Below are positions 8,652-16,718 of a DNA stretch of 28,592 nt, one piece after another. Each line of letters starts with the position of its first letter. Positions within the stretch are counted from its first letter, which is position 1. The notes beneath the pieces are model-generated. The model did not search any database. It saw only the letters and a list, made by a program, of their open reading frames with translations, and was not told where the DNA came from. This stretch comes from Propionibacteriaceae bacterium (GTDB lineage Bacteria; Actinomycetota; Actinomycetes; Propionibacteriales; Propionibacteriaceae). Made by a program: the position numbers and the translations under genes. The stretch spans positions 1-28,592 of the forward strand of contig CAJPNZ010000030.1 in the NCBI GenBank assembly GCA_905372155.1, in the 5' to 3' direction.

Positions 8652-8784
8652 TCACCCTCCTCTCAACGGAACCAGCTTAGAGGACAGGCCAATCGTGGTC
8701 ACCTGACTCGCCTGCCCTAGGGCCGTGAAACGGGCCCGGAAGTACTGTGGGACGGCCTCGCGGCCGGTTCACGCAGGCCTGCGA

Positions 8785-8876
8785 GAACCTATCCCGTTCG
8801 CTCGCGGGCATCCGCTGGGGCTGCTGGGTGACCGGATCGATGACTGGAACCTATCCGCTCGCCCGCGAGCATCCGC
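8785..8876. repeat. Imperfect direct duplication in the fhaA/meaB gap
   Basis: Two related segments, 8785-8815 and 8847-8876, both begin GAACCTATCC and end GCATCCGC or AGCATCCGC, with CG-rich, partly self-complementary centres (GCTCGCGGGC against GCTCGCCCGCGAGC). They lie 62 bp apart in the 259-bp gap between the fhaA 5' end and the meaB 3' end. I see no gene in the gap; this duplication is its only structure. Confidence 0.6.
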
Positions 8877-8910
8877 GGGCGGGGTCCCCGGTGCCGGGTC
8901 CCGCCGCCCC

Positions 8911-9930
8911 TCACCCGGCGGTCGCGTCGGGGAGGGGATGGCGGAAGGAGCGGGCGAAGGCCTCGAGGATGTTGGTGGACCCCTCGACGGCGCTGATCCT
9001 CTCGGCCGCGAGATCCGCCTCGACGCGGGCCGCGACCTCGCGGACCTCGGGGGAGGTGCGCAGCGACTGGATGATCTCCTGCTCCACCATGTTCCACAGC
9101 CAGGCGCGCTGCTGGGACTGGCGCCTGCCGACGAGTTCCCCGGCCTTCTCCAGGTCGGCGCGGTGCTTCGTGACCGCCTCCCACACGTCGTCCATGCCCG
9201 CCCCGGTGTAGGAGGAGCAGGTCAGCACGGGGGGCCGTCGCCTCGACTCGTCGCTGGAGATGAGTTTCATGGCGATGCTGAGTTCGCGGGCCGAGACCCG
9301 GGCCTCGCCCTCGTTGTCGCCGTCGGCCTTGGTGATGGAGATCACGTCGGCCAGCTCCAGGATGCCGCGTTTGATGCCCTGCAGCTGGTCCCCGGTGCGG
9401 GCGACGTGCAGGAACAGGAAGGTGTCGACCATGCCCGCGACAGCCACCTCCGACTGCCCCACGCCCACGGTCTCGACCAGCACGACGTCGTAGCCGGCGG
9501 CCTCCAGCACCAGCATCGACTCGCGGGTGGCGCGTGCCACACCACCCAGGTGCCCGGCCGACGGTGAGGGACGGATGAACGCCTCCTCCCGCATGGCGAG
9601 GTCGCCCATGCGGGTGCGGTCGCCGAGGATGGAACCGCCGGTGCGGGTCGACGACGGGTCGACGGCGAGCACCGCCACCTGGTGGTGGTGCTCCTCGATC
9701 AGTTTGATGCCCATCGCGTTGATGAAGGTCGACTTGCCGGCCCCGGGCACCCCCGAGATGCCGACGCGGAAGGCCCTTCCGGTGTACGGATTGATCAGCT
9801 GCAGCAACTCGTGGGCCTGCGCCCGGTGTTCGGGCTTGGTCGATTCCACCAGGGTGATTGCCCTCGCCACATGGCCCCTGGATCCCTCGACGACCTTGGC
9901 CGCCAGCTCCGCCACATTGAGATTCCGCAT
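8911..9930 (-). CDS. meaB: MeaB-family GTPase (methylmalonyl-CoA mutase chaperone)
   Basis: 339-residue G3E-type GTPase of the MeaB/ArgK family, which loads and protects adenosylcobalamin in methylmalonyl-CoA mutase, a key enzyme of propionate metabolism. Visible are a helical N-terminus, the P-loop GVPGAGKST (about 60-68), AVDPSS with the switch I region, the Walker B strand VVLVETVGVGQSE, the base-specificity motif TKAD (variant of NKxD), and a C-terminal helical dimerisation arm. ATG 9930 starts the conserved sequence and has GGTGG 5 nt upstream; ATG 9942 is an alternative adding four residues. The mutase genes that often precede meaB are not adjacent: the upstream neighbour is an ATP-grasp gene 65 bp away on the same strand. 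Confidence 0.92.
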   Translation of the reverse strand: MRNLNVAELAAKVVEGSRGHVARAITLVESTKPEHRAQAHELLQLINPYTGRAFRVGISGVPGAGKSTFINAMGIKLIEEHHHQVAVLAVDPSSTRTGGSILGDRTRMGDLAMREEAFIRPSPSAGHLGGVARATRESMLVLEAAGYDVVLVETVGVGQSEVAVAGMVDTFLFLHVARTGDQLQGIKRGILELADVISITKADGDNEGEARVSARELSIAMKLISSDESRRRPPVLTCSSYTGAGMDDVWEAVTKHRADLEKAGELVGRRQSQQRAWLWNMVEQEIIQSLRTSPEVREVAARVEADLAAERISAVEGSTNILEAFARSFRHPLPDATAG

Positions 9931-9995
9931 GGGAGCCACCATATCTCCCGGCGCCGTCGGGGCCGGGAAGGGGCCCGCCAGCCCGGGACGTCGGG

Positions 9996-10976
9996 TCAGC
10001 GTTCCGACAGGCCCTCGATGCGGTGCATGATGACGCCGTCGTAGCCGAGCATCGCCCAGTCGGACTCGTAGTCGCCGATGCGCGGTTCGTTGGCCCTGCC
10101 CTCGACGTTGTTCAGCAGCAGCGACGGGAAGTCGACGCCGCACTCGTAGGCGTGCGGGTAGACGCCACCGAAACGCGGGTTGACCTCCAGGATCGACCAG
10201 CCCCCGGGGGTGGAGAACAGGTCCACGTCGATGGTGCCGCGGAAACCGCAGCGCGTCACGAAGTCCTCCACGAGGGCGAACAGGGAGTCGTCCTTGAACG
10301 ACACCGACTTGTCGGCGGTGCCGGCCCGCATCCGCAGCTTCTTCTTCGCGAACATGGCCGCCACCTCGCCGGAGATCATGTCGACGTAGACGTCAACGTC
10401 CACCGGTTCTCCCGGCAGGAATTCCTGGATGATCAGCCCCGGGGTGGCGGCGAAGGCCGCGTCCAGGTCGGTCCGCGAGTCGATTCGCGCGATCCCCGCG
10501 GAGGCCGAACCCGTCCGCGACTTCACGAACAGCGGGAACTGCGCCACCCCCGCGTCGAGATCGGCGTGGCAGGCGTCGAGGTCGATCCAGGACCGCGGGG
10601 TCGGCAACCCCTCCGCCGTCAACCACTGGTACATCAGCCACTTGTCGAAGGCCCGCTCCACCACCTCGGCGGGGGAGATCATCACCTTCGTGCCGATCGC
10701 CTCGAACTCGTCGACGTGTTTCGCCAGGAGACTCAGCTCCGGATCCAGCAGCGACAGCGCCACCGAGATCTCCTCGTCACGGCAGATGCGCAGGATGGTG
10801 GGCAGGTACTCGGGGTCGTTGATCAGCGGCACGACGTGATGGCCGTCGGCCGCGTACAGCGCGGGTGCGAGCTCGGAGGCGTCGGTGGTGATGACGCGAC
10901 CGCGACCCGCCAGTGCGCGTTTGAAATAGGTGACGGTCTGGACGCGGCTGCCCGCGGTGAGGATGAGGACGTTCAT
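9996..10976 (-). CDS. ATP-grasp ligase, carbamoyl-phosphate-synthase-like fold
   Basis: 326 residues. The N-terminus (MNVLILTAGSR) is a Rossmann-like pre-ATP-grasp domain to about 110, followed by an ATP-grasp domain with Lys152 (LFVKSRTGSASAGI), the hinge IIQEFLPGE (182-190), and metal ligands Asp252, Glu264 and Asn266 (SILEVNPRFGG). Such enzymes join a carboxylate, activated as acyl phosphate, to an amine or similar nucleophile; the substrates cannot be read from sequence. ATG 10976 has GAAGGGA 9 nt upstream; an alternative GTG 11009 overlaps the stop of the decarboxylase gene. The close coupling with the decarboxylase suggests the two act in one pathway. Similar short ATP-grasp proteins occur in polysaccharide and antibiotic clusters, so it may serve the adjoining glycan locus. 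Function unknown. Confidence 0.85.
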   Translation of the reverse strand: MNVLILTAGSRVQTVTYFKRALAGRGRVITTDASELAPALYAADGHHVVPLINDPEYLPTILRICRDEEISVALSLLDPELSLLAKHVDEFEAIGTKVMISPAEVVERAFDKWLMYQWLTAEGLPTPRSWIDLDACHADLDAGVAQFPLFVKSRTGSASAGIARIDSRTDLDAAFAATPGLIIQEFLPGEPVDVDVYVDMISGEVAAMFAKKKLRMRAGTADKSVSFKDDSLFALVEDFVTRCGFRGTIDVDLFSTPGGWSILEVNPRFGGVYPHAYECGVDFPSLLLNNVEGRANEPRIGDYESDWAMLGYDGVIMHRIEGLSER

Positions 10977-11005
10977 GCCCCGGTTTCCCTTCGTCTCGTC
11001 TCCGG

Positions 11006-12193
11006 TCACTGCCAGGTGTTGCCGGCCAGGTATTCATCGACCCCCCAGCGCTGCCTGACGACGCTCAGCGAGGAATCGGCGTGCCGAGCATAGACCCGCG
11101 GCAGGTACTGGATGAACAACGGATTGAAGGTCATCGTGTAGGAACCCACCTTGTGGTAGACGATCCGGTCGCCCTCCCGCAGGCGTGGGGCGTCGGTGAG
11201 GGTCATGAGCCGGTCGTTGTCGAGGCAGGTGAATCCGGAGACGATCTGCGGGGTGGGGCACGGTTCGCCGTCGCCGTGGACGGTGTGTTCGTAGGCCGAC
11301 TTGCGCAGGAACGGGTCGAGGTTGGTGCGCGACCCGTCGGTGACGACGATGACGTGGTCCTGCACCGGTTTGGTGTCGATGACGCTGGTGTGCAGCTCGA
11401 AGGGCACCGCGACCAGGGCCGCGCCCGGTTCGATGATCAGCCGGGTCCGGGCCGGATCGACGGCGTCCCCCAGGGCGTCGCGGATGGCGGTGACGTACTG
11501 GTCGGGGGTTGGGAAACGGTCCGAGTCGCCCCCGAAGAACCCGCCACCCATGTCGATCCAGTCGAGTTCCAGGCCGTGTTTCGCGATGATCCGGCGGGCG
11601 GTGCGACCGGCGGAGACATAGGTGTCGAGCGCTCGCGTCAGCGACGTGACGTGCAGGTGCAGGCCCGCGATCCGCACCCCCGCGGCGCGCATCTCGGCGA
11701 TCGCGGAGTCGAGGTCGCCGTTGTCGGCGTGGAAACCGAAACGCAGCCCCGCCGATCCGCTGGCGGTGTGGTCGGGGGCGTCGCGGTCCACGTCCCAGTT
11801 GACGCGCAACCCCACCGAGTCGACGCGTTTGCCTGCGGCGACCCGCTCGGCCACCCACCGCAGTTCGCGCCGCGAGTCGAGGTTGACCGTCGCCCCCGCG
11901 TCGAAGGCCTGCGCGAGCAGCCCCTGGGTCTTGACGGGCCCGTTGACGATCACCCCTGCGGGATCGTGCCCGACGCGCAACGCCAGCTGCCATTCCTCCT
12001 CGGAGACCACCTCGGCGGGCACCCCGTTGCGTTCCATCCACGCCACCAGCCACGGCAGCGAGTTCGTCTTCACCGAGTACGACAGGACGGCCCCGGGCCA
12101 GCCGCGGTCGAGGGCGTCGCGGAACGAATCCACCTGCTTCGTGAGCAGGTTCTCGTCCACCACGAACGCCGGGGTCTCGATTCTGTCGTCCAT
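11006..12193 (-). CDS. Fold-type III PLP-dependent decarboxylase (LysA/ornithine decarboxylase-like)
   Basis: 395 residues of the alanine-racemase-fold decarboxylase family, which includes diaminopimelate, ornithine and carboxynorspermidine decarboxylases. PLP lysine is Lys42 (YSVKTN); HLHVTS (179-184), IDMGGGFFGG (213-222), EPG (255-257, phosphate binding) and the C-terminal Cys323 in GFTCLDNDRL, the interface Cys that completes the partner active site, are all present. FNP and Tyr residues near 365-375 match the family end. ATG 12193 has GAGGAGA 6 nt upstream. It is not next to argS or hom, where actinobacterial lysA normally lies, and it is shorter and more divergent than LysA, so I think it is a specialised enzyme acting with the downstream ATP-grasp ligase. 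It is divergent from the glycan operon. Confidence 0.85.
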   Translation of the reverse strand: MDDRIETPAFVVDENLLTKQVDSFRDALDRGWPGAVLSYSVKTNSLPWLVAWMERNGVPAEVVSEEEWQLALRVGHDPAGVIVNGPVKTQGLLAQAFDAGATVNLDSRRELRWVAERVAAGKRVDSVGLRVNWDVDRDAPDHTASGSAGLRFGFHADNGDLDSAIAEMRAAGVRIAGLHLHVTSLTRALDTYVSAGRTARRIIAKHGLELDWIDMGGGFFGGDSDRFPTPDQYVTAIRDALGDAVDPARTRLIIEPGAALVAVPFELHTSVIDTKPVQDHVIVVTDGSRTNLDPFLRKSAYEHTVHGDGEPCPTPQIVSGFTCLDNDRLMTLTDAPRLREGDRIVYHKVGSYTMTFNPLFIQYLPRVYARHADSSLSVVRQRWGVDEYLAGNTWQ

Positions 12194-12229
12194 CGCTGTC
12201 TCCTCGTCGGGGGATCTCCTTCTGCGAAG

Positions 12230-12235
12230 ATCCTA
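12230..12235 (-). promoter_or_regulatory. Candidate -10 box for the decarboxylase operon
   Basis: On the minus strand the hexamer reads TAGGAT, 36 nt before ATG 12193. No good -35 match is visible at 16-18 nt. The 227-bp divergent gap (12194-12420) must hold promoters for both directions. Confidence 0.3.
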
Positions 12236-12356
12236 CGGGCGGGGCGCTGTTGCGCGCCTTTCGAGGGGCGGCGCGATCCGGATGGGGACACCGGGTCGTT
12301 TTCCGGATATCGGACGGTGAACGCCGGTTGATGTTTTTACGGCGCTGTTCACGTGG

Positions 12357-12385
12357 TTATCGGGAAGCGATCCTGAGGCTAGACT
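12357..12385 (+). promoter_or_regulatory. Candidate housekeeping promoter of the amino-sugar operon
   Basis: TTATCG (12357-12362), a 17-nt spacer and TAGACT (12380-12385) make a reasonable sigma-70-type promoter about 35 nt before ATG 12421. The leader contains a weak GAGAGG purine stretch. Confidence 0.45.
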
Positions 12386-12420
12386 GCAACCCGGACCCAA
12401 GCGATTGAGAGGCGGACCCC

Positions 12421-13026
12421 ATGGCTGAACCCCGCATTCTTCCGTCGGCGGATCTGGACGACGACATCCGGATCGGCGACGGCTCGTCGATCTGGCATCT
12501 CGCCCAGGTGCGAGGCGGCGCCGAGATCGGTGAGAACGTGATCGTGGGACGGGGAGCCTACATCGGCAGCGGCGTCCACGTCGGGGACAACTGCAAGATC
12601 CAGAACTACGCCCTCGTCTACGAACCCGCGCACCTGGAGGACGGCGTCTTCGTCGGCCCGGCCGCGGTGCTCACCAACGACACCTTTCCGCGCGCCGTCA
12701 ACCCCGACGGCACATCGAAGAGCGCCCACGACTGGGAGCCGGTCGGGGTGACCCTGAAGCGCGGCAGCTCCGTGGGGGCGCGCGCCGTGTGCGTCGCCCC
12801 CGTCACGATCGGCGAGTGGGCGACGGTCGCCGCCGGCTCCGTCGTCACCCGTGACGTTCCCGCCCACGCGCTGGTGGCCGGGGTTCCGGCCCGGCGCATC
12901 AAATGGGTGGGCCGCTCCGGTTTCCCCCTCGAGGAAACCGGTCCCAACACATTCCGTGACCCGCACACCGGCGACGAGTTCGAGCAGGTGGGCGAGACCC
13001 TCAACCTCGTAAAGGAAGCCCGATGA
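12421..13026 (+). CDS. Hexapeptide-repeat sugar N-acetyltransferase (WbpD/WlbB-like)
   Basis: 201 residues of left-handed beta-helix acetyltransferase. Isoleucine/valine-patch hexapeptide repeats run through about residues 15-150 (IRIGDGSSIWHLAQV, GENVIVGRGAYIGSG, GVFVGPAAVLTND). The TNDTFPRA insertion and the distal VGARAVCVAPVTIG repeats match WbpD/WlbB enzymes, which transfer acetyl from acetyl-CoA to the 3-amino group of a UDP-2-acetamido-3-amino sugar. The next two genes encode the aminotransferase and dehydrogenase that make this substrate, which strongly supports the role. It is the first gene of the operon; its stop overlaps the aminotransferase ATG (ATGA). Other acyl donors or sugar positions cannot be excluded. 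Confidence 0.9.
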   Translation: MAEPRILPSADLDDDIRIGDGSSIWHLAQVRGGAEIGENVIVGRGAYIGSGVHVGDNCKIQNYALVYEPAHLEDGVFVGPAAVLTNDTFPRAVNPDGTSKSAHDWEPVGVTLKRGSSVGARAVCVAPVTIGEWATVAAGSVVTRDVPAHALVAGVPARRIKWVGRSGFPLEETGPNTFRDPHTGDEFEQVGETLNLVKEAR

Positions 13027-14114
13027 CCCAGTCCTTCATTCCCCCTGCAAAGCCGATCATCGGCGACGAGGAACGCGCCGCCGTCGACCGGGTGCTGCGT
13101 TCCGGCATGATCGCCCAGGGACCCGAGGTGGCGGCTTTCGAGACCGAGTTCTCCGAGCACTTCAAGCTCGGCCGCGCCTGCGTGGCGGTCAATTCCGGCA
13201 CCTCCGGCCTGCACCTGGGCCTGCTGTCCTGCGGGATCGGCGCGGGCGACGAGGTGATCGTGCCGTCGTTCACCTTCGCGGCCACCGCCAATTCCGTCGC
13301 CCTGACCGGCGCCACCCCGGTGTTCGCCGACATCTCCGCCGACGACTTCACCCTCGACCCCGCCTCCGTGGAGGCCTCCATCACGGAGCGCACCAAGGCG
13401 ATCATGCCGGTTCACCTGTACGGTCACCCCGCCCAGATGGACAAGCTGCGCACCATCGCCGATTCGCACTCGCTGCTGCTGTTCGAGGACGCCGCCCAGG
13501 CGCACGGCGCCTCGCTGGACGGCACCCCGGTCGGTGCCTTCGGTGAGTTCGCGATGTTCTCGCTGTACCCCACCAAGAACATGACCTCCGGTGAGGGCGG
13601 CATGGTTTCCTGCGCCGACGCCACCATCGAACGCAACATCCGCCTGTACCGCAACCAGGGGATGCTGCAGCAGTACCACAACGAGGTCGTCGGTTTGAAC
13701 AACCGCATGACCGACATCCACGCCGCCATCGGCCGGGTGCAGCTCACGAAGGTCGACGCCTGGACGAGGACCCGCCAGGAGAACGCCGCGTTCCTGTCCG
13801 CGAACCTGGAGGGCGTCACCCCGCCGCCGGTGGCCGACGGCGCCGTCCACGTGTACCACCAGTACACGATCCGCGTCCCCGAGGACCGCGACGGCCTGGC
13901 GAAGGCCCTCAAGGAGGAGTACCAGGTCGGCTCCGGGATGTTCTACCCCGTCCCGAACCACCGTCTGAAGCCGTTCCAGTCGCCGGTCGAGCTGCCGGAG
14001 ACCGAACGCGCCGCCAAGGAGTGCCTGTCGCTGCCGGTTCACCCGTCGCTGACCCGGGAGGACTTGGAACGCATCGTGAACGCCGTCAACACCCTCGCGA
14101 AGGCCGGTGCCTGA
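13023..14114 (+). CDS. DegT/DnrJ/EryC1 PLP sugar aminotransferase (WbpE/GnnB-like)
   Basis: 363-residue fold-type I aminotransferase that converts a 3-keto UDP-sugar to the 3-amino sugar using glutamate. Visible are the PLP phosphate loop NSGTSGLHLGL (about 58-68), PSFTFAATAN, Asp156 in EDAAQAHGA (pyridine N contact) and the Schiff-base Lys185 in YPTKNMTSGEGG. The C-terminal part carries the NNRMTD motif that reaches the partner active site. ATG 13023 has AAGGA 7 nt upstream and overlaps the acetyltransferase stop by 4 nt; its own stop overlaps the next start (TGATG). Position between acetyltransferase and dehydrogenase genes fixes the likely substrate as a 3-keto UDP-HexNAc or UDP-HexNAcA. 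Confidence 0.93.
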   Translation: MTQSFIPPAKPIIGDEERAAVDRVLRSGMIAQGPEVAAFETEFSEHFKLGRACVAVNSGTSGLHLGLLSCGIGAGDEVIVPSFTFAATANSVALTGATPVFADISADDFTLDPASVEASITERTKAIMPVHLYGHPAQMDKLRTIADSHSLLLFEDAAQAHGASLDGTPVGAFGEFAMFSLYPTKNMTSGEGGMVSCADATIERNIRLYRNQGMLQQYHNEVVGLNNRMTDIHAAIGRVQLTKVDAWTRTRQENAAFLSANLEGVTPPPVADGAVHVYHQYTIRVPEDRDGLAKALKEEYQVGSGMFYPVPNHRLKPFQSPVELPETERAAKECLSLPVHPSLTREDLERIVNAVNTLAKAGA

Positions 14115-15103
14115 TGAGCAACCTGCGTGCCGGCCTCATCGGCCTCGGAATGATGGGGCGTCACCACGCCCGTAACCTGCGCGCCATCGACGGGGTCGAC
14201 CTCGTCGCGGTGGCCGACGCCCAGGGCGACCCGCACGGCGTCGCCGAGGGGCTGCCCGTCCTGCCCGACGTCGACGCCCTGCTGGAGCAGAACCTCGACT
14301 ACGTGGTGATCGCGGCTCCCACCATGTACCACGAGGAGATCGGCCTCAAGGTGGCCGAGGCCGGCGTGCACGCGCTCATCGAGAAGCCCCTCGCGAAAAC
14401 CTTCGAGGACGCCCAGCGCCTCGTCAGGGCGTTCGCGTCGAAGGGGCTTGTCGGGGCCGTCGGCCACATCGAGCGCTACAACCCCGCGCTGCAGGAGCTG
14501 CGGAAACGCCTCGAGGCGGGCGAGCTGGGTGACCTGTACCAGATCTGCACCCGCCGTCAGGGCCCGTTCCCGGCGCGCATCGCGGACGTCGGGGTCATCA
14601 AGGACCTCGCCTCCCACGACATCGACCTGACCGCGTGGGTCACGCAGCGCGACTACGAACTGGTCGCGGCCCGCACCATGTTCAAGGCGGGACGCGAGTA
14701 CGAGGACATGGTCTCGGCCACCTGCCAGCTGTCGGGCGGCCTGATGTCCAACCACCTCGTCAACTGGCTGACCCCCACCAAGGAGCGGTTGACCATCGTG
14801 ACGGGCGAGAAGGGCATGTTCATCGCGGACACCCTCACCGCGGACCTGACCTTCTACGCCAACGGCCGCATCGCCACCACCTGGGACGACATCGCCCAGT
14901 TCCGTGGCGTCTCCGAGGGCGACGTGACGCGGTTCGCAATCGCGAAACCGGAGCCGCTGCGCACCGAACACGAGAACTTCCGCGACGCCATCCTCGGCCG
15001 CGACTCCGACGTCGTCACGCTGGAGCAGGGCGCCCAGGTGGTGCGGGTCTGCGAGGCGATGATCGAATCGGCCGCCACGAACCAGTTCGTTGACGTCCGC
15101 TGA
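14114..15103 (+). CDS. Gfo/Idh/MocA-family UDP-sugar 3-dehydrogenase (WbpB/GnnA-like)
   Basis: 329-residue NAD(P)-dependent oxidoreductase. The N-terminal Rossmann domain shows GLGMMGRHHA (about 10-19), the catalytic EKPL motif near residue 95, and VGHIERYNPA. The C-terminal domain shows DVGVIKDLASHDIDL with the active-site Asp/His. The GHIERYNP form is typical of members annotated as UDP-N-acetylglucosamine 3-dehydrogenases (GnnA), which oxidise C3 of UDP-GlcNAc, while WbpB/WlbA act on the uronic acid form. The sequence alone does not let me choose. ATG 14114 overlaps the aminotransferase stop. The final 14 nt overlap the next gene's TTG start. Confidence 0.9.
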   Translation: MSNLRAGLIGLGMMGRHHARNLRAIDGVDLVAVADAQGDPHGVAEGLPVLPDVDALLEQNLDYVVIAAPTMYHEEIGLKVAEAGVHALIEKPLAKTFEDAQRLVRAFASKGLVGAVGHIERYNPALQELRKRLEAGELGDLYQICTRRQGPFPARIADVGVIKDLASHDIDLTAWVTQRDYELVAARTMFKAGREYEDMVSATCQLSGGLMSNHLVNWLTPTKERLTIVTGEKGMFIADTLTADLTFYANGRIATTWDDIAQFRGVSEGDVTRFAIAKPEPLRTEHENFRDAILGRDSDVVTLEQGAQVVRVCEAMIESAATNQFVDVR

Positions 15104-16631
15104 ATCCGATTCGCCAAGCTCCCGGTCCCGGTGGCTCGTAGCAGGAGCGGCCGGGACCAGCCTGCTGGTCTGGTGGCTGCTGCACCGCTGGTGGTTCATG
15201 TCCGGCGACGACTACCTGCTTGTCACGCAGGCCGGGGACGTCGCCGGGAGGTTCTCGTTCGGCGACTGGCTGGGGTTCCTGGCCCACGAATGGGGTGAGG
15301 TCAACGGCCGCACCTCCGACAGCCTGCTGCGTGCCGTGCTGCGGCCCGGTCCGTGGTTCTATCCGCTGTTCGCGCCGTTGATGCTGACCGCCACCGGCCT
15401 GGCGGTGGGTGCCTGGCTGGCCGCCACCCGCCCGCGCGGCGATCGCGCATGGCTGTACCCGGCGGGTCTGCTGGTCGTCCCGTTCCTGCTGTGGCTCAAC
15501 CCCTCGTTCTCCGGTGACGCCGTGTTCTGGACGGCGGGGGCCATGAACTACGTCCTGCCGCTCGGCGCGGCGGCCGCGGGACTGGCCGGCACGGTTCGGA
15601 TCCTCGGCGGCGACGATCTGCCGTGGCGGTGGGTGGTTCTCACCGCTGTCGGGCTGGCGCTGACCGATTCGCTGCACGAGATCGTCTCGGGCGCCCTGGC
15701 GGCCGTGGCCTTCGTTGTGATCGTCACCGCCCGCGGCAGGCTGCCCATCAAGGCGTGGGTGCTGGCCGGCACCTCACTGGTGGCCTTCGCCGCCCACATG
15801 TGCGCGCCGGGCCTGTGGATGCGCAGCGGAAGAGTGGCGGACAAGGCGGGGGCCGGTTCCGTCGTCGAACAACTGATTCACTCCGTCGCCGTCTCCTTCA
15901 ACGTGTTGTGGGGCCGCACGGCCTGGATCTGGCTGGGGCTGGTCGCGGTGCTGGTGTGGTTGGGGGCGACCGCGCGACGCCGGGGCCTGGTGCTGTCGGC
16001 GACGGCCGTCGGGGTTGGCGTTCTCGGCCTGGTGTCCAGCGCCTACACCCATCGTGCGCCCGTCGGCGATGACACCGGGCAGGTGCTGCCCCCGGAGACG
16101 GTTCCGTTCGCGACGCTGCTGCTGGCGGTGCTGCCCGTGGTGTTCCTGGCGGTGTGGGTGGCGCTGGCCCATGAGCGCGAACGGCTGGGGTGGGTCCCGG
16201 TGATGGCCTGGGCGGGATTCATCGGTTCCAACGTGTTCGTCCTCGGCAGCGGCGCGTCCGGGGATCGGGTTCATTTCCTGCCGACCGCGCTGCTGCTGGT
16301 CACGGTGCTGTCGCTGGCGTCCGCCCTGACCCGGGAGCTGGCGGGCCGGGCGCGCACCGGGTTGGTGGGGGTCACCTGGGTGCTGCTGGGACTGCCCGCG
16401 GCGGTCTGGGCCGACAGCGCCTGGGTGGGGTTGCAGGCCAACCAGCGTTTCGTCGAGACCGAGATCATCCAGCCCCTGAAGGCAGCGGCGCCGGGCAGTG
16501 AGGTCGTCGTGCCGAACAACCTCCCGGCTCCGCTGATGTCCTACGGGTTCGCCTTTCTCATGCCCCGCTACGAAGAGGCCATGAAGATCTACCACGACCT
16601 GCCGCGGGACCTTCACGTCACCAACCCGTGA
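15090..16631 (+). CDS. Polytopic membrane protein, DUF6056-like, probable GT-C glycosyltransferase
   Basis: 513 residues with about 12 hydrophobic segments (first about 14-34, last about 425-443) and an extracytoplasmic C-terminal tail of about 70 residues. The first loop carries a double Asp (SGDDYLL, Asp40-Asp41) followed by EVNGRTSD (about 70-77). An acidic pair in the first loop is typical of GT-C enzymes that take sugars from polyprenyl phosphate on the outer membrane face, and the DD/NGR combination resembles DUF6056 proteins. TTG 15090 is the only start that preserves the first helix; it overlaps the dehydrogenase gene by 14 nt. Likely role: adding a polyprenyl-linked sugar to a surface glycan. 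The activity is inferred. Confidence 0.8.
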   Translation: MTSAESDSPSSRSRWLVAGAAGTSLLVWWLLHRWWFMSGDDYLLVTQAGDVAGRFSFGDWLGFLAHEWGEVNGRTSDSLLRAVLRPGPWFYPLFAPLMLTATGLAVGAWLAATRPRGDRAWLYPAGLLVVPFLLWLNPSFSGDAVFWTAGAMNYVLPLGAAAAGLAGTVRILGGDDLPWRWVVLTAVGLALTDSLHEIVSGALAAVAFVVIVTARGRLPIKAWVLAGTSLVAFAAHMCAPGLWMRSGRVADKAGAGSVVEQLIHSVAVSFNVLWGRTAWIWLGLVAVLVWLGATARRRGLVLSATAVGVGVLGLVSSAYTHRAPVGDDTGQVLPPETVPFATLLLAVLPVVFLAVWVALAHERERLGWVPVMAWAGFIGSNVFVLGSGASGDRVHFLPTALLLVTVLSLASALTRELAGRARTGLVGVTWVLLGLPAAVWADSAWVGLQANQRFVETEIIQPLKAAAPGSEVVVPNNLPAPLMSYGFAFLMPRYEEAMKIYHDLPRDLHVTNP

Positions 16632-16660
16632 CCGGGTCCCGTGTCTCCGAAAAGCTGAGA

Positions 16661-16666
16661 TACACT
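16661..16666 (+). promoter_or_regulatory. Possible -10 box before gtrA
   Basis: TACACT in the 87-bp gap between the DUF6056-like gene and the gtrA-like gene, with no convincing -35. It would allow separate expression of the gtrA/GT2 pair. Confidence 0.25.
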
Positions 16667-16718
16667 TGGGCACCGCTCCGCTCGGAGGATCTGCTGGGGG
16701 TCGTGGTGAAGGAATGAT

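Noticed and set aside
11006..12193. Housekeeping lysA (diaminopimelate decarboxylase)
   Set aside because: Family motifs fit the superfamily, but context (ATP-grasp partner, glycan locus, not adjacent to argS) and divergence argue for a specialised decarboxylase; not fully excluded.
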